Positions 8,750-16,745 of a DNA stretch of 64,000 nt are shown here, piece after piece. The DNA is from DASRDR01 sp044867785. GTDB lineage: Bacteria; Methylomirabilota; Methylomirabilia; Rokubacteriales; DASRDR01. The stretch spans positions 1 through 64,000 of the forward strand of contig JBIOVM010000102.1 in assembly GCA_044867785.1 (NCBI GenBank), read 5' to 3'. The notes below the pieces were generated by a model. That model did not search any database. It was not told the DNA's origin and saw only the letters and a list, made by a program, of their open reading frames with translations. How positions within the stretch are numbered: the stretch's first letter is position 1; each line of letters begins with the position of its first letter. Both the position numbers and the translations under genes were made by a program.

Positions 8750-9113
8750 ATGACGGGAGGGCCCGTGTCACGCGAGTCGGTGCTGCCCATCACGATCGAC
8801 TCGACGTCCTCGAACGGAGAGTACGCCCCGCTGCCGGTCGGCAGCGCGGTCACTCGGGAGAACCCCGCGCTCTCGCCCGATGTGAAGGCGGACGTGTTCG
8901 GACGGAGCGCGGCCACGGTCTACGGCGTCGATCCCAGCCCGGCCCGCCGCCGCGCCGAAGTGGACCCCGTCTCTCGTCTCCGGGCGGCGTACCGGGAGGC
9001 CCCGCGCGGCGTTCGCGACCTACGGGCTGCGGAATTCCGCCGAGTGGCGGCGCGGCCACGCCGTCCACGGCGTCGACCCCGGGCCCGCGCGGATCGCGCG
9101 CCGCTCGCCTTGA
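8750..9113 (+). pseudogene. Amidohydrolase remnant (N-terminus joined to C-terminus, frameshifted)
   Basis: A 128-codon frame starts SRESVLPITIDSTSSNGEY, which resembles the N-terminus of TIM-barrel amidohydrolases common in this bacterial group (ITIDSTSNGE). Within ~20 residues it passes to what looks like their C-terminus: LSPDVKADVFGRSAATVYGVDP...RLRAAY (compare the usual ...IFGGNAARIYGVD). The ~300-residue catalytic barrel is missing. About codon 86 the similarity moves to another frame (AFATYGLRNSAEWRRGHA) and stops at 9111-9113. An internal deletion plus a frameshift is the simplest reading. Family assignment is from memory of the motifs. Confidence 0.5.
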
Positions 9114-9185
9114 CGGTCCTCTCGGCAGCGGGCTAGAGTCCGACTCCGTGGGCCGCGAGCGCATGGAGCGCGGTGTGACGCCGCC

Positions 9186-10079
9186 GTGACGGCCTGGGTG
9201 GACACGTACCGTGGGACGGTGTTCCCCTGGGAAACCGACATCGTCGAGCACCTGACGGTCGCGTACTACTTCGAGCGCTTCGCCGATGCCACGCTGGCCT
9301 TGCTCGACGGTCTGGGGCTCGGCGTCGACTACATGGAGGCGACGCGCCACGGGTGCGTCACCGAGGATTGCTTCGTGCGGTACATGCACGAGCTTCGGGT
9401 CGGCGATATCCTGCACATCGAGAGCGCGGTGATCGGCGTCGACGAGGCCGGGCTCCGTCTCGGGCACCGCGTGGTCAATTCGGCCACCGGAGTGCTGTGC
9501 GCGACGATGGAGCAGCGGACGCGGCACGTCGCGTTGCGCGACGGCGCCGCCGCGCCGCTGCCGACCCGCCAGCGCCGGACGGCGGAGGCGCGGGTGGTCC
9601 CGTGGGACGGCCCCGTGCGCGAGACTCGCTGGCAGCCCGCGGGCACGGACGGCTTCCTCGACTCCGCCCGGGACACCGTGAAGCCGTGGGAGATCGACGT
9701 GTTCGGTCGGAGCGCGTTCCCCTTCCACATTCACCGGTTCTCGGCCGGGGGCATCCAGACGTTCGCCGCGTTCGGCATGACCCCCGCCTACATGCGGGAC
9801 GAGCGCCGGGGGATGTCGACCTTCGAGTTCCAGCTCTCTTTCGAGGACAGCCTTCGCGCGGGAGACCCGGTTCACGTCAAGACCGGGCTGCTTCACATCG
9901 GCAATTCGTCGATCCGCGTGCTCCACCGCATGTTCAATGGCCGAACCGGCCGCCTGGCGGCGAGCCTGGACCAGTTCGGCGTGCATCTCGACGTCGACGG
10001 CCGGCGCCCTACGCCGCTGCCGGATGCCCTTCGCGAGCGCGCGCGGGCGATCCTGGTCCGGCCGCCGTCGCCATCATAG
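9186..10079 (+). CDS. Tandem hotdog-fold acyl-CoA thioesterase-like protein
   Basis: 297 aa. Two thioesterase (FadM/4HBT-like) halves: residues ~8-120 (FPWETDIVEHLTVAYYFERFADATLALL) and ~160-285 (KPWEIDVFGRSAFPFHIHRFSAGGIQTF). The first half has the helix-start Asp/His pattern of 4HBT enzymes; in the second the N..Y position is less typical. GTG at 9186 fits the domain start; a TAGAGT box at 9134-9139 may drive it. It sits 10 bp before a crotonase and a CoA-transferase, so it probably handles an acyl-CoA in that operon. It could instead be a hydratase. Confidence 0.75.
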   Translation: MTAWVDTYRGTVFPWETDIVEHLTVAYYFERFADATLALLDGLGLGVDYMEATRHGCVTEDCFVRYMHELRVGDILHIESAVIGVDEAGLRLGHRVVNSATGVLCATMEQRTRHVALRDGAAAPLPTRQRRTAEARVVPWDGPVRETRWQPAGTDGFLDSARDTVKPWEIDVFGRSAFPFHIHRFSAGGIQTFAAFGMTPAYMRDERRGMSTFEFQLSFEDSLRAGDPVHVKTGLLHIGNSSIRVLHRMFNGRTGRLAASLDQFGVHLDVDGRRPTPLPDALRERARAILVRPPSPS

Positions 10080-10089
10080 GAGTGACGGC

Positions 10090-10869
10090 ATGAGCGATCA
10101 GATCTACGTGACACGGGACGGACCGATCGCGACGCTAGCCCTGAACCGGCCCGAGAAGCTCAACGCGATCTCGGTGGCGATGTCGCGGCGGCTCCGGGAG
10201 ATCATGGAGGAGTGCGACCGGGACGAGACGCTCCGCTGCGTGGTGCTCCGGGGCACGGGGGGCCGGGCTTTCTCGGTCGGCGCCGACATCGCGGAGTTCG
10301 AGGCGACGCGGAGCTCGGCGGCGAAGGCGCGCGAGTACGCCCGGGTCGGGAATCCCGCCTTCCAATCGGTGCGGTCCTGCCGACACCCCGTGGTCGCGCT
10401 GGTGGAGGGCCTGTGCGTGGGCGGGGGCTTCGGTCTCGCGGCGCTCTGCGACCTCAAGGTGTGCGGGGAGTCGAGCCGCTTCGGCGTCCCGGTCAAGCGC
10501 CTGGGGCTCGTCGAAAGCCACGAGGAGCTCGAGGCGGTGGTCCGTGCGGTCGGGGCGGGGCCGACGCTAGAGATCCTCCTCACCGGTGACCTTCTGGACG
10601 CTCAGGCCGCCCTCCGGATCGGTTTCGTGAACCGCGTGGTGCCCGACGATCGGGTGGCGGAGGAGGCCTACGCGATCGCCCGGAAGATCGCCGAGGGCGC
10701 CCCGCTCGCCGCGCGGTGGCACAAGCGCTTCGTGTACGACCTGGTGGCGCGGCGACCGCTCACCGCCGAGGAGCGGGACGTCGCGTACCACTGCTTCGAC
10801 ACCGAGGATTTCCAGATCGGCTACCGGGCGTTCCTCGCGAAGACGACGCCCCGGTTCGTCGGTCGCTGA
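10090..10869 (+). CDS. Enoyl-CoA hydratase/isomerase family protein, catalytic Glu positions not conserved
   Basis: 259 aa crotonase fold: LALNRPEKLNAIS near the start, oxyanion-hole segments AFSVGADI and EGLCVGGGFGLAALCDLK. The two glutamates of true hydratases are replaced: the GGxE position reads GGFG, and FGxPE reads FGVPV. The following GLVESHEELEAVV is unlike the usual GLIPGAGGT. It may be an isomerase, thioesterase or decarboxylase-like crotonase. It starts 10 bp after the hotdog gene and ends 4 bp before the CoA-transferase. Confidence 0.83.
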   Translation: MSDQIYVTRDGPIATLALNRPEKLNAISVAMSRRLREIMEECDRDETLRCVVLRGTGGRAFSVGADIAEFEATRSSAAKAREYARVGNPAFQSVRSCRHPVVALVEGLCVGGGFGLAALCDLKVCGESSRFGVPVKRLGLVESHEELEAVVRAVGAGPTLEILLTGDLLDAQAALRIGFVNRVVPDDRVAEEAYAIARKIAEGAPLAARWHKRFVYDLVARRPLTAEERDVAYHCFDTEDFQIGYRAFLAKTTPRFVGR

Positions 10870-10873
10870 CGGG

Positions 10874-12079
10874 ATGAGGGTGATGACCTCAGCAGAGGGA
10901 CGCGGGCCGCTGGCGAGACTCCGGGTATTGGACATGACCGAGCACATGGCGGGACCTTTCTGCAGCATGATCCTCGCCGACATGGGCGCGGAGGTGCTGA
11001 AGCTCGAGCGCCCGGGCAGGGGCGACTCCTCGCGGGCCATGGGCGACGGGAGCGAGCGCAACCCGTTCTTCCGCTACATCAACCGGAACAAGAAGAGCGT
11101 CACGCTCGACTACAAGGCTCCGGCGGGCCGGGAGGTGTTCCTACGGCTGGTGAGGAGCGTCGACGTCCTCGTCGAGAACTACCGCGCGACGGTCATGGAG
11201 CGTGCCGGGCTCGGGTACGGCGTCCTGGCCGGCGAGAATCCCCGGCTCATCTACGCGCAGCTGACCGGATTCGGCCCCGACGGTCCCTATCGGGACAAGG
11301 GAGGGCTCGACCTCATCGCCCAGGGCATGGGCGGGCTGATGCAGGTGACCGGGGAGCCGGACGGGCCGCCCACGTCGGTCGGCCAGCCGATCTGCGACCT
11401 GGGAACCGGCATGTGGGGCGTCCAGGGAATCCTGGCGGCGCTCTACGAGCGGAGCCAGACGGGTCGCGGCCAGAAGGTGGACTGCTCGCTCCTCGAGACC
11501 GCCCTCGGCTTCTCCGGATGGACGGGAGCCGGGTGGCTGGCGGACGGGCAGGAGCCGAGGCGCCAGGGCGCGCGGCATCGCCAAAACGCGCCGTACCAGC
11601 GTTTCGCCACGCAGGACGGCTACCTGATGGTCGGCGCCGCGACCCAGGACCTCTGGGAGCGCTTCGCTCGCGCGCTGGGCCGGGCGGACTGGATCGAGGA
11701 GCCGCGCTTCAAGCGGAACGCGGACCGCCTCCGACATCGCGAGGCGCTCGAGAAGGAGATCGAGGCGGTGCTGGGCGCTCGATCCACGGCTCACTGGGTG
11801 GCCGTTCTCGACGCCGCCGCGGTGCCGTCCGGTCCCGTCAACACCTACGCGCAGCTGTTCGCGGACCCCCAGATTCGTCACCTGGGCATGGTCGTTCCCG
11901 CCGACGATCCGGAGCTGGGCCGGGTACTCCACGTGCGGACGCCCGTCCGGTTGTCGCGCAGCCGTATCGCGGTCCGGACCGTGGCGCCCCGCCTCGGCGC
12001 TCACACGGACGAGGTGCTCGGCGCGCTCGGCTACGGGGCGGCGGAGCTGGATACCCTTCGACGCGACCGCGTGATCTGA
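10874..12079 (+). CDS. Class III CoA-transferase (CaiB/BaiF family)
   Basis: 401 aa. N-terminal RVLDMTEHMAGPFCSMILADMGAEVLKLERPG, GFGPDGPYRDKGG, and the nucleophilic aspartate in QPICDLGTGMWG (D175). C-terminal closure GLGAHTDEVL-type (APRLGAHTDEVLGALGY). It transfers CoA between carboxylic acids through an enzyme-linked glutamyl/aspartyl anhydride. The substrate is unknown. In the hotdog-crotonase-CoA-transferase operon it may activate the acid that the neighbours process. Confidence 0.9.
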   Translation: MRVMTSAEGRGPLARLRVLDMTEHMAGPFCSMILADMGAEVLKLERPGRGDSSRAMGDGSERNPFFRYINRNKKSVTLDYKAPAGREVFLRLVRSVDVLVENYRATVMERAGLGYGVLAGENPRLIYAQLTGFGPDGPYRDKGGLDLIAQGMGGLMQVTGEPDGPPTSVGQPICDLGTGMWGVQGILAALYERSQTGRGQKVDCSLLETALGFSGWTGAGWLADGQEPRRQGARHRQNAPYQRFATQDGYLMVGAATQDLWERFARALGRADWIEEPRFKRNADRLRHREALEKEIEAVLGARSTAHWVAVLDAAAVPSGPVNTYAQLFADPQIRHLGMVVPADDPELGRVLHVRTPVRLSRSRIAVRTVAPRLGAHTDEVLGALGYGAAELDTLRRDRVI

Positions 12080-12089
12080 CGGACCGGCG

Positions 12090-12722
12090 TCACGCGCCCA
12101 AGGGACCGCGGGCCCGGAGCCACGCGGTGACCGCCCAGCGCTCGGAGCGCGTGGGCAGCACCTCGTGCTCGACGCGCTCGCTCAGGAAGACGAGCAGGCG
12201 GTCGAGCCGGGGCGCCACGTCGACGGGCGCGTCTCCAGCGTGGATCCGGAGGGCGCCGCCGTCGTCGGGCGCCCAGGCGGGATTCGGATAGTAGATCGCC
12301 GTCACCCGACGGTTCGGGCGCCCGCCAGCGGGCTCCGCAAAGGCGTCTCGATGGCGCCCGTAGGCGGCGCCGCCGCCCGGATAGCGCGCGACCTGAACCT
12401 CCATCCGGCCCAGCGCGAGATACGCCTCCCGATTGAGCGCGTCTCGAAGCGCGGCGAACGCCTCCCAGAGGGACACGAGCCCCGGAGGGACGTCGTCGGC
12501 CGTGACCCACGCGATGGCATCGCTCCGATACGTGTCGTCGATTCGGTGGCCGGCGCCCCGCCCGAGCCCCGCGGGGCGGATCCGTCCCGCGTCCGCGAGG
12601 GCGAGGACGGCGGCGTGGACCGCGAGCGCCGCCGGCGAGCCCAGAAGCCCGTCGCGCAGGAACCAGCCGCGCTCACCGAGCGCGAGAATCTCGGCGTCCG
12701 TGAGCACCGGGTGCGGGGTCAC
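12090..12722 (-). CDS. 2-oxoglutarate/Fe(II)-dependent oxygenase (prolyl 4-hydroxylase-like)
   Basis: 210 aa from GTG 12722, preferred over an ATG 45 codons upstream that adds an unlikely leader overlapping the divergent gene. The double-stranded beta-helix has the HxD iron ligands in YGRHRDAF, the distal His in ERVEHEVLPT, and the 2-oxoglutarate-binding Arg/Trp strand RWAVTAWL. RRVTAIYYPNPAW...GGALRIH is the P4Hc/EGL-9-like core. It probably hydroxylates a protein or small molecule. Convergent with the preceding CoA-transferase. Confidence 0.82.
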   Translation of the reverse strand: MTPHPVLTDAEILALGERGWFLRDGLLGSPAALAVHAAVLALADAGRIRPAGLGRGAGHRIDDTYRSDAIAWVTADDVPPGLVSLWEAFAALRDALNREAYLALGRMEVQVARYPGGGAAYGRHRDAFAEPAGGRPNRRVTAIYYPNPAWAPDDGGALRIHAGDAPVDVAPRLDRLLVFLSERVEHEVLPTRSERWAVTAWLRARGPLGA

Positions 12723-12822
12723 CGGCCGCCATTGTACGCCCGGCCGGCCACGACACCCGGCGCGCTGGACACGACCGGCCGGGCCGGCGCAGTATGGCGC
12801 TAGCGGGAGGCAAGGGAGGACC

Positions 12823-14007
12823 ATGGGGCTCGCCAACCAGGTCGCGATCATCGGCACCGGGACGATCCGCTTCGGAGAGAACTTCCACCAGTCCTACACC
12901 GACATGGTGTACGAGGCGGCATCGCTCGCGATCGCCGATGCGGGAATCGAGCCGCGCGAGCTGCAGGCGGGCTGGCTCGGGACCTACGAGCCGTTCCTCT
13001 ACGGATACGAAGGCAACGCCGGGACCTTCGTCGGTGACACGCTTGGCCTCCTTCCGATCCCGATCACGCGCGTCGCCGCCTACTGCGCCTCCGGGATGGA
13101 GGCGGTCCGCAACGCGGCGCTGGCGGTCGCGTCCGGGGAGTACGACGTCGTCCTGGTCGTGGGCGCCGAGAAGATGCGCGAGGTGCCGTCGCGGGGCAGC
13201 CTGGTGGCCCAGGCGGTCGAGCGAGGGCATCCGGTGCTCTGCAAGGGCCGCACGGCGCCGGGGATGTTCGCGCTCCTGGCGACGCGGTATTTCAAGGACT
13301 ACGGCGTCGACGAGTCGGTTCTGGGGGCGGTCGCGGTCAAGAACCACTGGCACGGGAGCCTCAACCCGAGCGCGCACTTCCAGCGGGCGATCACCGCCGA
13401 GCAGCACGCGCGCGCCCCCAAGGTCGCCGAGCCGCTCGGACTCTACGACTGCTGCCCGACCACGGACGGGGCGGCGGCGTGCATCCTGACCCGGGCGGAT
13501 CTCGCCGCCCGGCGATGCCGGCCCCACGTGCTGATCCGCGGCATCGCCTTCAGCGTGGCGGCGGGGTACTGGAACACGCAGTTCGATCCTTCCTGGAACT
13601 TCACCTCCTTCCGCGCGACCCGGGAGGCCGCGAGCGGCGCCTACCGGATGGCCGGGGTCAAGGACCCCGCCCGCGAGATCGACGTGGCCGAGGTGCACGA
13701 CTGCTTCACGATCACCGAGATCGTCAACTACGAGGATCTCGGGTTCGCAGGCCCCGGTGAGGGACACAAGCTGGCGACGAGCGGGACGACCCGGCTCGGC
13801 GGATCGCTGCCCGTCAACACGTCCGGCGGACTCAAGTCCTGCGGTCATCCCGTCGGCGCGTCCGGCGTCCGGATGGTCAACAACGTCGCGGACCAGCTCC
13901 TGGGCCGGGCGGGCCGGATGCAGGTGAACGGCGCCCGCACGGGGCTGGCCCACACGCTGGGTGGTCCCGGCGCCGTCTCCTGCGTGGCGGTGCTCGGCCA
14001 GCCCTGA
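12823..14007 (+). CDS. Thiolase-family acyltransferase (SCP-x-type)
   Basis: 394 aa from ATG 12823 with an AGGGAGGA ribosome-binding site. The active-site Cys lies in AAYCASGMEA (C88), the His in VAEVHDCF, and the C-terminal Cys/His block in GGLKSCGHPVGASG. GFAGPGEGH and LGGSLPVNTSGG are characteristic of the lipid-transfer SCP-x thiolase subgroup rather than FadA/PhaA. It would perform the final thiolytic step in degradation of a branched or cyclic acyl-CoA. It stands alone between the oxygenase and the sirtuin. Confidence 0.87.
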   Translation: MGLANQVAIIGTGTIRFGENFHQSYTDMVYEAASLAIADAGIEPRELQAGWLGTYEPFLYGYEGNAGTFVGDTLGLLPIPITRVAAYCASGMEAVRNAALAVASGEYDVVLVVGAEKMREVPSRGSLVAQAVERGHPVLCKGRTAPGMFALLATRYFKDYGVDESVLGAVAVKNHWHGSLNPSAHFQRAITAEQHARAPKVAEPLGLYDCCPTTDGAAACILTRADLAARRCRPHVLIRGIAFSVAAGYWNTQFDPSWNFTSFRATREAASGAYRMAGVKDPAREIDVAEVHDCFTITEIVNYEDLGFAGPGEGHKLATSGTTRLGGSLPVNTSGGLKSCGHPVGASGVRMVNNVADQLLGRAGRMQVNGARTGLAHTLGGPGAVSCVAVLGQP

Positions 14008-14110
14008 GCTGAGCGCGGCGCTCCGCGCCCGCGCGGCGCGCAACCGGCGCGCCTGACGTCAGCGGTCCCGCGCCTCCGCCCGAATCCTTTCGCCGGCCGG
14101 CGACGGGCTC

Positions 14111-14119
14111 TGCTACGCT
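14111..14119 (+). promoter_or_regulatory. Extended -10 promoter (TGCTACGCT), leaderless arrangement
   Basis: TGC-TACGCT ends 8 nt before the sirtuin ATG. A start of transcription at about 14126 leaves a 2-nt leader and no room for a Shine-Dalgarno. No -35 was recognised. Confidence 0.45.
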
Positions 14120-14127
14120 CGTGCGGG

Positions 14128-14919
14128 ATGCAGGCGACGGACGCGCTGGGCGCCCGACTCGATCGGGCGGCCGATCTGGTGACCAGGAGCGGGCGCGTCG
14201 TCGTCTTCACCGGAGCGGGTGTGTCCACCGAGTCCGGGATCCCGGACTTCCGGAGCCCGACCGGGCTCTGGGCGCGCTACGATCCCGACGACTTCTCGTT
14301 CCCGAACTTCATGCGCTCCGAGGAGTCGCGCTGCCGCTACTGGGCGGTCGGCCGGGAGCTGTACGCGGCGATTCGAGCGGCCGAGCCGAACGCCGCGCAC
14401 CGGGCCGTCGTCCAGCTGGAGAGCCTGGGTCTGCTCGACTGCGTGATCACGCAGAACGTCGACGATCTCCACCAGCGGGCCGGCACCGATCCGGCGCGGG
14501 TGATCGAGCTGCACGGCAATGCGACGCGGGTCCGGTGCCTCGCGTGCGACCGCCGGTTCCCGCGGGACGACATCCAGGCGCGCCTGGTGGGCGGAGAGCG
14601 CGTCCCCGCCTGCCGGGGCTGCGGCGGCATCCTGAAGCCGCTGACCGTGCTCTTCGGCGAGCCGATGCCGGCGGCCGCCGTCCTGCGGGCCGAGGAGCGC
14701 GCGCGGGCGGCAGGCTGTTTCCTCGTCGTGGGCTCCTCGCTCGGCGTCTATCCCGCTGCCTACATGCCGACCTACGCGAAGGAGGCCGGAGCGAGTCTCG
14801 TGGTCGTCAACCTCACCCCAACCCGGCTGGACCACGTCGCCGACGTGGTCCTCACGGGGTCGGCCGGACCGATTCTGGCCGAGCTGGTGGAGCGCGTCGA
14901 AGCGCGGGCCGTTCGCTGA
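14128..14919 (+). CDS. cobB: NAD-dependent protein deacylase, Sir2 family
   Basis: 263 aa with every sirtuin landmark: FTGAGVSTESGIPDFR (28-42), TQNVDDLHQRAG (108-119), catalytic His in HGNATRVRC (H129), a four-Cys zinc module (C137, C140, C162, C165), and KPLTVLFGEPMP and GSSLGVYPAAYMP for NAD. It removes acyl groups from lysines. In a genome full of acyl-CoA enzymes a role in relieving acylation is plausible. The usual class marker residues for desuccinylase (Y..R) are not evident, so deacetylase is preferred. Confidence 0.92.
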   Translation: MQATDALGARLDRAADLVTRSGRVVVFTGAGVSTESGIPDFRSPTGLWARYDPDDFSFPNFMRSEESRCRYWAVGRELYAAIRAAEPNAAHRAVVQLESLGLLDCVITQNVDDLHQRAGTDPARVIELHGNATRVRCLACDRRFPRDDIQARLVGGERVPACRGCGGILKPLTVLFGEPMPAAAVLRAEERARAAGCFLVVGSSLGVYPAAYMPTYAKEAGASLVVVNLTPTRLDHVADVVLTGSAGPILAELVERVEARAVR

Positions 14920-14971
14920 TGCGAGCCTTCGAGGCCGCTGGGCGGATCCCGGTGAGCAGGAGGGGCTGAGC

Positions 14972-15487
14972 ATGGGGCACCGGATCGTGGGCAGGGTCGT
15001 GGTCGCGCTGGGCGTCGTCCTCGTGGCCGAGGTCGCCGTGGCCCAGACCGCCGGACCGACGGTGGGCCCATCGGCGCCGAGCATCGTGCCGGTGACCGGT
15101 CCGTCGACGGCGCCGGCTCTTCCGGAGGCGGCGAAGCCGAGTCCGAGCCCCGCGGCTCGACTGACTGGCGCGAGCGAGGGGCTCGGAAGCGAGGCCACGA
15201 CGGCGGCGGCGACCGCCCGGCCCCCACGGGCCGTGAAGGCCGCGCACAAGCCGGGAGCGAAGGCGACCGTCAAGAAGGCCTCGGCGCCGAAGCGGGCCCC
15301 GAAGCGGACCGCCGTCGCGGCGCAGCCGGCGAAGGCGAAGCACGTGGCGGGGGCGAGCCACGTGACGACGGCGAAGCGCCAGGCGTCGAGCGGGTCGACG
15401 GTCGCCCGCAAGCCGACGAAGCCGGCGACGGGTCAGGCTCCGGGGAAGAGCGGGCCGCCGGCCTCCACGGTCCTGCCGCGAGTGTGA
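14972..15487 (+). CDS. Exported Ala/Lys/Pro-rich low-complexity protein
   Basis: 171 aa. ATG preceded by AGGAGGGG. A Sec signal peptide (residues ~1-24, ending VAVAQ) is followed by a disordered chain. Residues 25-70 are Pro/Ser/Thr/Ala-rich and 75-171 form a Lys/Arg/Ala-rich tail (KAAHKPGAKATVKKASAPKRAPKR), reminiscent of histone H1/AlgP-type repeats but apparently exported. No domain is recognised. It may bind polyanions in the envelope; this is inference. It starts 52 bp after the sirtuin. Confidence 0.65.
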   Translation: MGHRIVGRVVVALGVVLVAEVAVAQTAGPTVGPSAPSIVPVTGPSTAPALPEAAKPSPSPAARLTGASEGLGSEATTAAATARPPRAVKAAHKPGAKATVKKASAPKRAPKRTAVAAQPAKAKHVAGASHVTTAKRQASSGSTVARKPTKPATGQAPGKSGPPASTVLPRV

Positions 15488-15514
15488 CGAGCGGCGCCGG
15501 CTCGGCCCGCGCCG

Positions 15515-16006
15515 CTAGACGGCGCGCTCGTAGCCGAACTCGCGGGTGTCGTTGGGATCGTCCACCAGCTCGCGCTCGCCGGTCTGCCTGAACCCCATGC
15601 GCTCGTAGAGGCGGTGGGCGCGGTCGAACCGAGTGTCCGACCAGAGCGTGAGCCGGTGCACGCCGGCGTGCCGGCACCAGGCGAGAACGGTCTCCACCAG
15701 CGCGCGACCGACGCCGCGGCCGCGGAGCGTGGCGTCAAGATAGAGCCGATGGAGCTCCGCCTGTCCGTCCGGGAGGCGCTCTACCCCGACGGATCCCACG
15801 ACACGCCCGTCGAGTCGGGCTACCCAGAAGGCGCCGGTCGACCCGGAGTAGCGGCGGTCGAAGTCGAGAAGATCCGGGACCTCGAGCGCGGGGTCCCAGC
15901 GGAACCCGTACTCGGCGAAGACGGCGCCGATCAGCGCGACGACGGCGGCGGCGTCGGACGGGCGCGCCGGCTCGATCGCGATCTCGAGATCCTGCACGCC
16001 GCTCAT
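15515..16006 (-). CDS. GNAT-family N-acetyltransferase
   Basis: 163 aa. The acetyl-CoA pyrophosphate loop is TLRGRGVGRALVETVLAWCR (about residues 92-112), preceded by the strand ELHRLYLDA and followed by LTLWSDTRFDRAHRLYERMGFRQTGER. It acetylates a small molecule or a protein amine; the substrate is not predictable. Convergent with the exported protein and 35 bp from the divergent HhH gene. Confidence 0.85.
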   Translation of the reverse strand: MSGVQDLEIAIEPARPSDAAAVVALIGAVFAEYGFRWDPALEVPDLLDFDRRYSGSTGAFWVARLDGRVVGSVGVERLPDGQAELHRLYLDATLRGRGVGRALVETVLAWCRHAGVHRLTLWSDTRFDRAHRLYERMGFRQTGERELVDDPNDTREFGYERAV

Positions 16007-16041
16007 CCTCGCGTCCGGTCCCGGCGGGAGTCAAGCGGCGC

Positions 16042-16569
16042 GTGATCACCCTTTCGCGAGCCAGGATCCTGACGCTCGCCCGCCGGGGCGCGCGCGACGA
16101 GACATCGCGTCGGTGGGCCCGGGGCGAGCGGCGCCTGAAGGTCCGCCTCGCGCGTCGGCGCGCCCGGGGGACGCTCTACCTGACGCGGCGCGAGCTGTGC
16201 TGGATCGGGGAGTGGAAGACCCCGCGGATCCGGCCGCAGATCGCCCGGAACACCGAGCCGGGCGTCCGCGGCCTGACCGAGGCGGCGTTCCTGATCCGGG
16301 ACGAGGGGCGGCGCCTTCGCGTGCTCCTGTCGCTTCCCGGCGTGGGGATCGCCGTCGCGTCGGTGATCCTTCACTTCGCGGATCCGGCGCGCTACCCCAT
16401 CTACGACGTGCGCGTCCGCGCGGCGCTCCGTCGAGCGGGCTATCGTCGCCCTTTCCCGCCGACGCCCGACGGCTGGCAGGTCTACGCGAGAACCCTCCGG
16501 GATCTCGCCGCGCGCCACCGCGTCTCGCTCCGGACGCTCGACAAAGCGCTCTGGCAGGTCGGCGGCTAG
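16042..16569 (+). CDS. Helix-hairpin-helix (HhH-GPD-like) protein
   Basis: 175 aa from GTG 16042. Basic N-terminus (residues 1-50, many Arg), then an HhH motif LLSLPGVGIAVASVILHFADPARYPIYDVRVRAALR (written in two parts: LLSLPGVGIAVASVIL and YPIYDVRV). This resembles the DNA-binding hairpin and following Asp of base-excision glycosylases. The catalytic Lys of EndoIII/Ogg types is not present at the hairpin end, and no Fe-S cysteines follow. DNA binding is likely; glycosylase activity is uncertain. Confidence 0.6.
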   Translation: MITLSRARILTLARRGARDETSRRWARGERRLKVRLARRRARGTLYLTRRELCWIGEWKTPRIRPQIARNTEPGVRGLTEAAFLIRDEGRRLRVLLSLPGVGIAVASVILHFADPARYPIYDVRVRAALRRAGYRRPFPPTPDGWQVYARTLRDLAARHRVSLRTLDKALWQVGG

Positions 16570-16620
16570 ATCCTCGCGTCAGCGCCGCCGTGCGGCGCGC
16601 CCGGGACCTCGGCCGCCGTG

Positions 16621-16629
16621 TGCTACCCT
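16621..16629 (+). promoter_or_regulatory. Extended -10 promoter (TGCTACCCT)
   Basis: TGC-TACCCT in the 176-bp gap upstream of the crotonase. It would give a ~110-nt leader. Fourth member of the TGCTANNCT set seen in this window; no clear -35. Confidence 0.35.
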
Positions 16630-16745
16630 GTCGCTGCCGCGAGGTCCCAGGCGTCGGCCTGCCCGGGCCACGACGTGGCTACCGCCGTCGATGACCTCCG
16701 CGCACAGCCGAGTCCGGATCACCGAGCCGTCTACGAGGGGGACCA

